In this document: piece by piece, positions 7,993 to 17,845 of the stretch
Position numbering within the stretch: position 1 is the stretch's first letter
Layout: each line of letters starts with the position of its first letter
DNA from: Burkholderiaceae bacterium
Lineage (GTDB): Bacteria; Pseudomonadota; Gammaproteobacteria; Burkholderiales; Burkholderiaceae
DNA length: 64,000 bases
Direction: 5' to 3'
NCBI GenBank assembly: GCA_021166835.1
Contig: JAJPEN010000026.1
Coordinates: 62,001 to 126,000 of the forward strand
Made by a program: the position numbers and the translations under genes
The notes under the pieces: generated by a model
Database searches by the model: none
Seen by the model: the letters and a program-made list of their open reading frames with translations, nothing else
Told to the model about the DNA's origin: nothing

Positions 7993-9588
7993 TTATTCTT
8001 CTCGGCCCAAACGCTTTCCGGAGACGCCGATGGTGCGCGCAGCGCACCACGCGCTGGCGAGCGACAGGACAGCCGCAACGAGCATCACGATTCGAAAGGC
8101 GTGCAGGAAGGCCGCGTCGAACGCGAACTGCACGGCATGGCGCGCGAATCCCTGCAGTTGCGGCGGCACGCGCGCCTCGGCGAGCGCCGGCACCTGGGCT
8201 TCGATCGCGCCGCGCACCTCGGGGTCGAGCCGCAGCGCATCCAGGCGCGATTCGAGCGCGGAGCCGAACGCGACGACGGCGAGCGCGCCCAGCAGCGCGA
8301 CGGCGAGCATGCCGGCGATGCGCGCCACCGCGTTGTTGATGCCCGATGCCGTTCCGGCGTGACGATCGTCGACCGATCCCAGCACCGTCGTCGTCAACGG
8401 TGCGACGCTGATCGCCATGCCGAGGCCGAGCACGACCATCGCCGGAAAGAAGGTCGTCCAGTACGAGCCGCCGATTCCCGGCACGGCGAGCAGCGCGAAA
8501 CCGGCGGCCGCGACGACGGGGCCGACGATCAACGGCATGCGCGCGCCGTATCGAGCAACCAGCCCGCCGGACCAGCGCGACAGCGCGCCCATCGCCAGCG
8601 TCAGCGGCAGGAAGGCCGCGCCCGCGCCCGCCGCCGAGTACCCCTGCAGCTCGACGAGATTGAACGGCAGGAAGAACATCGCACCGCTCAACGCGCAGTA
8701 GAGCAGGAGCGTCATCGCGTTGGCGCCGCTGAAGTCGCGTGAGGAGAACAGCCCGAGCGGCATCATCGGGGCGCGCGAGACGCGCTGCGACCACACGAAC
8801 ACGACCAGCAGCAATGCGCCGGCGACGAGCGCGACGAGCACCGCCGGATTCGCCCAGCCCCGCTCGGGCGCCGCGGTCAGCCCCCAGGCCAGCGCGCCGA
8901 GACCTGCGGTCGCGAGAACCGCGCCACGCCAGTCGAGCGGCGCGCGGCGTGCCGTGCCGCGCAACTCGGGAACGCGCAGGTATGCCAGCGCGAGCGCGAC
9001 GAGCGCCACCGGAACGTTGACGAAGAAGATCGCACGCCATGTCGACACGTCGACCAGCCAGCCGCCGAGCACCGGACCGAGCGCCATCGTCAACGCGGAG
9101 AATCCGGCCCACATGCCGATCGCGCGGCCGCGCTCGTCCTCCGGATACGCGGCGCTGATCAACGCGAGGCTGTTGGGCACGAGCAATGCACCGCCTACAC
9201 CCTGCGCGGCGCGCGCGACGACGAGCGCGTCGACGCCGGGCGCCAGGCCGCAGGCGAGCGACGCGAGCGTGAACACGACGACACCGGCGACGAACACGCG
9301 ACGCAGCCCGAAGCGATCGCCGGCCGAGCCGCCGACGAGGATCAGCGCGCCGAGCATCAGCAGGTAGGCGTTGACCACCCACTGGATGCTGCGTACCGAC
9401 GCGCCGAGTTCGGACTGCAGCTCAGGCAGCGCGACGTTGACGACCGAGCCGTCGATGAACGCCATGCTCGAACCGACGATCGACGTCGCGAGAACCCAGC
9501 GTCGGGCCCGCGCGGGGCACGCCGGGTCGGACGCGGAGCCGGCACGCAGCGCACCTTCGTCGCAGGGAGTGCGGTCCTGCCCGATCAT
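7993..9588 (-). CDS. MFS transporter, DHA2 (EmrB/QacA) family
   Basis: 531-residue inner-membrane proton-driven exporter with about 14 predicted membrane segments. Signatures are MAFIDGSVVNVALPEL (about 43-58, DHA2 motif D1), GDRFGLRR in the loop after the second segment, and GPVLGGWLVD of motif C near 170-180, typical of drug antiporters. A hydrophilic stretch before the last segment is also family-like. It leads the four-gene set MFS, alcohol dehydrogenase, MBL, cupin; the gap to the dehydrogenase is 100 bases. Export of a compound handled by the enzymes is an inference from position. Confidence 0.88.
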   Translation of the reverse strand: MIGQDRTPCDEGALRAGSASDPACPARARRWVLATSIVGSSMAFIDGSVVNVALPELQSELGASVRSIQWVVNAYLLMLGALILVGGSAGDRFGLRRVFVAGVVVFTLASLACGLAPGVDALVVARAAQGVGGALLVPNSLALISAAYPEDERGRAIGMWAGFSALTMALGPVLGGWLVDVSTWRAIFFVNVPVALVALALAYLRVPELRGTARRAPLDWRGAVLATAGLGALAWGLTAAPERGWANPAVLVALVAGALLLVVFVWSQRVSRAPMMPLGLFSSRDFSGANAMTLLLYCALSGAMFFLPFNLVELQGYSAAGAGAAFLPLTLAMGALSRWSGGLVARYGARMPLIVGPVVAAAGFALLAVPGIGGSYWTTFFPAMVVLGLGMAISVAPLTTTVLGSVDDRHAGTASGINNAVARIAGMLAVALLGALAVVAFGSALESRLDALRLDPEVRGAIEAQVPALAEARVPPQLQGFARHAVQFAFDAAFLHAFRIVMLVAAVLSLASAWCAARTIGVSGKRLGREE

Positions 9589-9737
9589 CGCAGCCTCGTC
9601 ACAGTGGCCGGGCAGGTTGTCTCATTGCCAGCTCCTGTTCCCGGCGACGACCATGATTTCCTCTTGGGCGTGATCGAGACGGGCGCTTCGCGTTGCGCCA
9701 TGCCCGAGGCGACGGCGCGGTGCATGCCGCAATCCGG

Positions 9738-9812
<75 letters not shown>

Positions 9813-9948
9813 GCGGGCGTCATCCTACACAGGACGCGCGCATTCGGAACGACCGCCCGCCGCACCCGCGGCGGCGCAAGGGCTGGAAGCCGATCGTCCT
9901 GGATACGCTCGCACTTTCGAGGCAGACTCGAAGCAACGAGGACGATCG

Positions 9949-10476
9949 GTGACGCTGAACCGCAGGAACTGGCTGAAGCTCGCAGCGTCGGGCACGGTGC
10001 TGCCCGGTGCGGGGTTGCTCACGCTGCCGAGGCGCTTGCGCATGCGGATCGTTCCGATCACCGCGCTCGAACGCGCCGTTGTCTCGCGAATCGTCGACCT
10101 TCTCATTCCCACCGACGAAACGCCAGGAGCGCTACGGTTGGGAATCGACCGCGAAGTGCTCGCCGACATCGAAGCGCGGCGATGGGACGCGCGGTGGGTC
10201 GCCGAGGCGGCGCTGTGGCTCGATGCGCAGGCGCGCGCCGATGATGGCGACGACTTCCTCACGCTCGACGACGCACGACAGATCGCGCTGCTGCAGCGGA
10301 TGGAGTCGGCGCCCGAAGGCGGCACCCCCGCACGCGTGTTCCGCCTTCTACGGCACGCGACGATGAGCGCGTATTACGCGCGCCCCGAAACCTGGCCGTC
10401 ACTCGGTTTCGACGGCCCGCCGCAACCCGCCGGCTTTCCCGGCTACGCCGGCCCGCCCGTCACACCGGTGGCATGA
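9949..10476 (+). CDS. gluconate 2-dehydrogenase subunit 3-like, Tat-exported
   Basis: 175 residues, GTG start at 9949. Small partner of GMC-type membrane dehydrogenases, which rides across the membrane with the flavoprotein by the twin-arginine route. The N-terminus NRRNWLKLAASG fits the Tat motif (RR at 5-6), followed by a short hydrophobic stretch. The body has the family pattern IVDLLIPTDETPGA (near 48-61). It overlaps the next gene by four bases (ATGA at 10473-10476), the usual coupling for this pair. The cytochrome c subunit that completes the known three-part enzymes is not adjacent. Confidence 0.82.
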   Translation: MTLNRRNWLKLAASGTVLPGAGLLTLPRRLRMRIVPITALERAVVSRIVDLLIPTDETPGALRLGIDREVLADIEARRWDARWVAEAALWLDAQARADDGDDFLTLDDARQIALLQRMESAPEGGTPARVFRLLRHATMSAYYARPETWPSLGFDGPPQPAGFPGYAGPPVTPVA

Positions 10477-12149
10477 GCAACGACGACTTCGACGTCGTGA
10501 TTGTCGGCGCCGGGGCGGGTGGCGCGGCAGCGGCGTGGGCATTGTGCGAGAAGGGGGCGAAAGTGCTCGTGCTCGAAGCCGGCCCCGTCTTCGACCCCGT
10601 CACCGACTACCGATTGCATCGAAGCGACTGGGAGCGATCGGCATTTCCCGTGGAGAAGGCGCGCCACCAGGGACGCTACCGCTACGCGCCGATGCAGGCG
10701 CTCGATCCGGCGTGGGACGACCTGCGCAGCTGGAACGTCGTCGCCGGCAGGATGAATGCCGGCCAGCGCCGCAACGTCTATCGATATCACCACGTGCGCG
10801 GCGTCGGCGGCACGACGCTGCATTTCCAGGGCGACGCCCATCGCCTGCACCCCGAATCGATGCGCATGGGCACCCGTTTCGGCGTGGCGGCCGACTGGCC
10901 CTTCGACTACGACACGCTCGAGCCGTACTACGAGATCGCCGAACGCATCGTCGGCGTGGCGGGCCCGGGCAGGCGCTCGCTGCGCCGCCGTCGCAGCGAG
11001 CATCCGCTGCCCGCGCACTCCATCAGCTACGCGAGCCGGCGCATCGTCGCCGCCGGTACGGCGCTCGGGATGCACTGGGAGCCGAACTCGCAAGCGATCC
11101 TCTCGAAGCCCTACGACGGCCGGCCGGGTTGCAACTACTGCGCGAACTGCGCGCGCGGCTGCCCGCGCGCCGACAAGGGCAGCGTAGACGTCACATTCAT
11201 GCGCAAGGCCCGCGAAAGCGGCCGCTGCACGCTGCACACGGACGCGCCGGTGCGTCGGCTCGAGCCGGGTCCCGACGGACGGATCCGCGCGGTCGTCGTC
11301 GAGAGCGACGGACGGCGCGAACGCATCCGCACGCGCGTTCTCGTGCTCGCCTGCGGAGCGGTCGAGACGCCGAGGCTGTTGCTGCTCTCGCAGGGAACGT
11401 ACGCGCCGCACGGCGTTGCCAACGAGAACGGCCTCGTGGGACGGCACTTCATGGAGACGCTCTCCTGGCTGACCACTGCCGTGCATCCGGAGCGGCTGGG
11501 GAGCTTTCGCGGCGTACCGTCGGACGTGGTGAGCTGGACGCACAACGCGCCCGATGCGGTTCCCGGTGCGGTGGGCGGGTGCCGCTTCGCCGCGGGGGCC
11601 ATCGACGCCGGATTCGTCGGCCCGATCGCCCATGCGACTCGTGCGATCGCCGGATGGGGCGCCGCGCACAAGCGCGCGATGCGCGAATCGTTCGGGCGGC
11701 TGCTATCGGTGAGCGCGATCGGGGAGTTCCTGCCGAACGAAGACTCGTACGTCGATCTCGACCCGGCCGAACGCGACGAAGCGGGCGATCCGGTCGCGCG
11801 CATCCACAGCCATCTGCCCGAGAGCGAGCTGCGCCGGCTGCGATTCATGGCGACGAAGTGCCGCGACGTCGTGCGCGAATCGGGCGCGCACGAGCTCGTC
11901 GAGGAATACGGGACGTGGGACTTCTTCAGCGCGACGCACGTGTTCGGCACGTGCCGGATGGGTACGCGCGAGGACGCGTCGGTCGTCGATCCGACAGGTC
12001 GCGCGCACCGATGGCGCAACCTCTACGTCGCCGATGCGAGCGTGTTTCCGAGTTCGGGAGGCGGCGGATCGCCATCGCTGACGATCGAGGCGCTGGCGAT
12101 CCGCATCGCCGACGCCATCGCGGCCGCACTGGCCCGGCGAGAAACCTGA
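10473..12149 (+). CDS. GMC oxidoreductase, gluconate 2-dehydrogenase flavoprotein-like
   Basis: 558-residue FAD enzyme that oxidises an alcohol or sugar, probably periplasmic through its Tat-bearing partner since it has no signal of its own. Seen: the FAD fingerprint VGAGAGG (11-17) with E35 of LEAGP, a cysteine-rich segment CNYCANCARGCPRA (about 217-230), and the C-terminal GMC block GTCRMGT, then NLYVADASVFPSSGGGGSPSLT with the active-site H/N region. The Cys-rich stretch also occurs in the large subunit of gluconate and related dehydrogenases. Substrate not determinable; electron acceptor gene not in view. Confidence 0.85.
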   Translation: MSNDDFDVVIVGAGAGGAAAAWALCEKGAKVLVLEAGPVFDPVTDYRLHRSDWERSAFPVEKARHQGRYRYAPMQALDPAWDDLRSWNVVAGRMNAGQRRNVYRYHHVRGVGGTTLHFQGDAHRLHPESMRMGTRFGVAADWPFDYDTLEPYYEIAERIVGVAGPGRRSLRRRRSEHPLPAHSISYASRRIVAAGTALGMHWEPNSQAILSKPYDGRPGCNYCANCARGCPRADKGSVDVTFMRKARESGRCTLHTDAPVRRLEPGPDGRIRAVVVESDGRRERIRTRVLVLACGAVETPRLLLLSQGTYAPHGVANENGLVGRHFMETLSWLTTAVHPERLGSFRGVPSDVVSWTHNAPDAVPGAVGGCRFAAGAIDAGFVGPIAHATRAIAGWGAAHKRAMRESFGRLLSVSAIGEFLPNEDSYVDLDPAERDEAGDPVARIHSHLPESELRRLRFMATKCRDVVRESGAHELVEEYGTWDFFSATHVFGTCRMGTREDASVVDPTGRAHRWRNLYVADASVFPSSGGGGSPSLTIEALAIRIADAIAAALARRET

Positions 12150-12184
12150 GGAAGCGGCTGCTGCGCTCCTCCCTTACTTCTTCC

Positions 12185-12346
12185 TTACTTCTTCCTGCGG
12201 TTGCGACCGAAAGCGAGGCCGGCCACCGCAGCCGCGGCGAGCAGACCAAGCGTTGCAGGCTCGGGAACCGGCGTCGGCGGCACCGGAACACCCGCGTATG
12301 ACACGGCACTTGCCAGGCAGGCGACAACTGCGATCCAGATGCGCAT
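12185..12346 (-). CDS. very short PEP-CTERM sorting-domain protein
   Basis: 53-residue reading frame, ATG 12346 to TAA 12185. It has two parts: a signal peptide (MRIWIAVVACLASAVSYA) and, straight after a short proline linker, a PEP-CTERM tail of VPEPATLGLLAAAA, a hydrophobic segment and the basic end GRNRRKK. PEP-CTERM tails are cut and anchored by exosortase in the inner membrane. Almost nothing lies between the two signals, so the mature product would be about ten residues plus the tail. It is either a genuine minimal exosortase substrate or the remnant of a longer one. No strong ribosome-binding site is seen. No exosortase gene lies in the window. Confidence 0.6.
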   Translation of the reverse strand: MRIWIAVVACLASAVSYAGVPVPPTPVPEPATLGLLAAAAVAGLAFGRNRRKK

Positions 12347-12376
12347 GATCCGATCCGCGACAAGATTCCGTTCGCT

Positions 12377-12586
12377 TCAGATCCCCAGCACCTTCTGGAT
12401 CACGCTCTTGGCGATGAACCCCAGCATGCCGAGCGCCAGCACCAGGAACAGGACGAAGGTGCCCATGCGCCCGGCCTTCGATTCGCGCGCGAGTTGCCAG
12501 ATGATGAACAGCATGAACAGGATGAACCCGCCGATGCCGAAGGTGACGCCGAACTCGGCGATCTGCTCTTCCGTGTAACCGAACAT
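12377..12586 (-). CDS. DUF2788 family membrane protein
   Basis: 69 residues with two membrane segments: FGVTFGIGGFILFMLFIIW (about 12-30) and a second from FVLFLVLALGMLGFIA (about 44-59), joined by a basic loop ARESKAGRMG. The opening MFGYTEEQIAEFG and overall length fit DUF2788, a small protein found in beta- and gammaproteobacteria with no known function. It is followed on the same strand by the PEP-CTERM microprotein 30 bases later and preceded by vapC. Confidence 0.85.
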   Translation of the reverse strand: MFGYTEEQIAEFGVTFGIGGFILFMLFIIWQLARESKAGRMGTFVLFLVLALGMLGFIAKSVIQKVLGI

Positions 12587-12610
12587 CGACGCGCCTCCTC
12601 CGCGATCGCG

Positions 12611-13039
12611 TCAGGCTCGCAGTCGTTCGAAGCGCAATCCTTCGAAACGCTCGAAATCGCTGTCGAAGGAACCGAGGGTCGCTCCGTGCTCGATCGCGAT
12701 CGCCGCGAGGTGCGCGTCGTTCGGCAGGTTGCCTGTTCCACCGCTTTCCCGCAGCAATCTGCGCAACAGGTCGAAATGCCGTTCGCCGGGACCGAGCGCG
12801 GAGGCATTCGGTTGATCGAGCCAGAAGCCCACGGTCCGCAGCGCGTTGTCGACCGACAGCGGCCTGTCGAGGATGCGCGGATGGGTGGTGATCCGCACGA
12901 AGCCGAGCAGGGCCGTCCATGCCAGAGCGACGCCGGCCGGTTCGTCGAAGGCGTTCTGCAGCCACCGAAGGGCCGCCGCGTGCTGGCGGGCTGCCTTGTT
13001 GGCGGCGTAGACGAGGACATTCGTATCGGGCAGCTTCAT
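12611..13039 (-). CDS. vapC: type II toxin VapC, PIN-domain ribonuclease
   Basis: 142-residue PIN-domain RNase, toxin of a toxin-antitoxin pair. Metal-binding acidic residues expected for the fold are present: D5 in PDTNVLVYA, E33 after NAFD, D108 in LPNDAHLAAIA and D125 in GSFDSDF. The variant THPRIL-RPLSVDNA in the middle is typical of the subfamily. Its ATG overlaps the antitoxin TGA by four bases, the normal coupling. A 125-base internal piece is duplicated at 5392-5516. Family members cut tRNA or rRNA; the target here is unknown. Confidence 0.9.
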   Translation of the reverse strand: MKLPDTNVLVYAANKAARQHAAALRWLQNAFDEPAGVALAWTALLGFVRITTHPRILDRPLSVDNALRTVGFWLDQPNASALGPGERHFDLLRRLLRESGGTGNLPNDAHLAAIAIEHGATLGSFDSDFERFEGLRFERLRA

Positions 13040-13305
13040 CGACCGCGGCGCATCCGCTCGATGAGTTCCTCGTCCTCGAGCATCGACGCGACGAGGTTCG
13101 CCTTCGTGAGGTCGACGGACGGCTGCCCCATGTCGAACACGGGCTGGCGTGCGTTGCGCCTTGCGTGCCCTTCCTCCCGCGCGGCGCGGCGCAGCCCGAG
13201 ACGAAGCGCATCGTTCAGGACCTGCTTGAACGGACGACCGCTCTGCCTGACCGCGCGCTCGATCAGCACCTCGACGTCGGGATCGATGGTTACCGTCGTA
13301 CGCAT
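13036..13305 (-). CDS. vapB: VapB-like ribbon-helix-helix antitoxin
   Basis: 89 residues. The N-terminus MRTTVTIDPDVEVLIERA is a ribbon-helix-helix DNA-binding strand and helix; GRPFKQVLNDALRLGL (about 23-38) completes it. The C-terminal part with FDMGQPSVDLTKANLVASMLEDEELI is the acidic toxin-binding tail. It lies directly upstream of vapC with a four-base overlap, and a perfect palindrome sits in front of its start codon, fitting autoregulation by the antitoxin or the complex. Confidence 0.9.
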   Translation of the reverse strand: MRTTVTIDPDVEVLIERAVRQSGRPFKQVLNDALRLGLRRAAREEGHARRNARQPVFDMGQPSVDLTKANLVASMLEDEELIERMRRGR

Positions 13306-13307
13306 AT

Positions 13308-13340
13308 CATCATGACAGCAACTTGATTGCTGTCATGATG
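13308..13340. promoter_or_regulatory. palindromic operator of vapBC
   Basis: Perfect inverted repeat of 14 bases per arm, CATCATGACAGCAA and TTGCTGTCATGATG, with a five-base spacer. It begins two bases upstream of the vapB start codon. Position and symmetry fit the binding site of a ribbon-helix-helix antitoxin that represses its own operon. Confidence 0.75.
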
Positions 13341-13441
13341 CATCATGGACACATCCACGTCAACGCGGTGCGGCAGGCGCGGCATCCGGAGACCCGGCAG
13401 CCAGGCAAAGCGCGGCGGCCGCGAGGCCGCGCGTCATCGGA

Positions 13442-14728
13442 TCACTTGCCCTCACCCGCATAGCGGATGCGGTAGATCGCGCCTGCGAAGTCGTCCGAGA
13501 CGAGGATCGAGCCGTCCTTCATCTGCGCGACGTCGACCGGTCGACCGCGATACACGCCGGTCTCGTCGTCGAGGAAGCCCGACGCGAAGACCTCCATCTT
13601 CCCGGCCGTGCCGTCGGGCTTCAGCGGAACGAACTGCACCTCGGCGCCCGAGGGCTTCGTGCGGTTCCATGAACCGTGCGCGGCGGCGAAGATGCCGCCC
13701 TGGTACCTCTCGGGGAACTTCGTTCCCGTGTAGAAGGTCATGCCGAGCTGCGCCTGGTGCGCGGGAAATTCCACCTGCGGAAAGATCGCGCCCGCCGGCT
13801 CCTTCATGTCCTTCAGCTCGGGCGCCGCCGCCGAACCGGCCACCTTGAACTTGCCGTTCCAGTACGGGAAGCCGAAGTGCTCGCCGGCCTTCGTCGAATG
13901 GTTCAGCTCCCCGGGCGGCACGTCGTCGCCGAGGCCGTCGACCTGGTTGTCGGTCCACCACAGCGTCTTGTCCTTCGGGTTGAAGTCCAGGCCCACCGGG
14001 TTGCGCGCGCCGCGCGCATACACCATGCGCCCGCTGCCGTCGAAGGCGTTCATGCGGATGATGCCGCCCATGCCGATGCGATCGAAGGCGTCGACCTTGT
14101 CGGCCGGCGGCACGTTGAAGGGCTGGCCCATCGCGATGTACAGCATGCCGTCGGGCCCGACGCGGCAGGCACGCGCGCCGTGGTTGAACGACTCGTCCTC
14201 CACCGGGATGAGCTTGCCCTGCGGAACGACCTCGATGACGGCGACGTCGGGGCCTTCGTAGAAGAATTCGCCCGCCGGGAAGTTGAGCACCCGATTGTGC
14301 TCGACGACGACGAGGAAGCCGTCGCGCGTCCAGCACACGGCGTTCGGATTCTTGAACTTCAGCGAAGGCGCGAAGGACTTCACCTCGTCGGCGACGCCGT
14401 CGCTGTTGCGGTCGGTGACCGCCCAGACCGTCGTCTTGCGCGTGCCGACGAACAGCATGTTCGTCGAGGGCGCGACCGCCATGTGACGCGCATCGGGGAC
14501 GACGGCGAACAGCTCGATCTGGAACCCCGGCGGCAGCTTGACCTTCTTCAGGTTCTCGCGAATCGCGTCCGCATTGCGGCCCTCCTGCGGCACGACCGGT
14601 ATGTTCAGGTCGGTGGAGGCGACCTTGAACTGCTTGAGCGCTTCCAGGTTGTCCGGCCGGGCCTGGGCGAGAACCGTGCCGCTGAGCGCAGCGGCGGTCA
14701 ACGCGATGACGATCGCCGACGAATTCAT
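13442..14728 (-). CDS. PQQ-dependent sugar dehydrogenase-like beta-propeller protein
   Basis: 428 residues. A signal peptide (1-21, ending VLA-Q) directs it to the periplasm. The body is a six-bladed propeller of the soluble aldose/sorbosone dehydrogenase type: LPPGFQIELFAVVPDARHMAVAP near the start, RNPVGLDFNPKDKTLWWTDNQVDGLGDD in the centre, and the C-terminal GRPVDVAQMKDGSILVSDDFAGAIYRIRY. These match sorbosone dehydrogenase-family proteins that bind PQQ. The start ATG 14728 has a GAGGAG ribosome-binding site. Substrate unknown; no PQQ synthesis genes in view. Confidence 0.82.
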   Translation of the reverse strand: MNSSAIVIALTAAALSGTVLAQARPDNLEALKQFKVASTDLNIPVVPQEGRNADAIRENLKKVKLPPGFQIELFAVVPDARHMAVAPSTNMLFVGTRKTTVWAVTDRNSDGVADEVKSFAPSLKFKNPNAVCWTRDGFLVVVEHNRVLNFPAGEFFYEGPDVAVIEVVPQGKLIPVEDESFNHGARACRVGPDGMLYIAMGQPFNVPPADKVDAFDRIGMGGIIRMNAFDGSGRMVYARGARNPVGLDFNPKDKTLWWTDNQVDGLGDDVPPGELNHSTKAGEHFGFPYWNGKFKVAGSAAAPELKDMKEPAGAIFPQVEFPAHQAQLGMTFYTGTKFPERYQGGIFAAAHGSWNRTKPSGAEVQFVPLKPDGTAGKMEVFASGFLDDETGVYRGRPVDVAQMKDGSILVSDDFAGAIYRIRYAGEGK

Positions 14729-14861
14729 GTCTGTCTCCTCGATCGGCGCCGGAGGGCGCCGGAAAGAAGAGACGATCATCGAGCCGCGCGAGCGCGGCAC
14801 GCAACCTGCCCGAAGGGAGTAGTGCCGCGCGGCGCCGATGACCGCGCGGACTCCGGGGCGA

Positions 14862-17687
<2,826 letters not shown>

Positions 17688-17845
17688 CTGTCGAATACCC
17701 CTCGCGATGAACGAAGCGCGCTCCCGACGGATATGGGGACGCGTGCCCGGGATTCCAGCAATGACTGCTGAAGCGACGGAAAATCGGTTACGGAGGCGAA
17801 ACTGGCGGCGAAGCGTGTGGCGGCGAAGCGAAACCGTCAATCATA

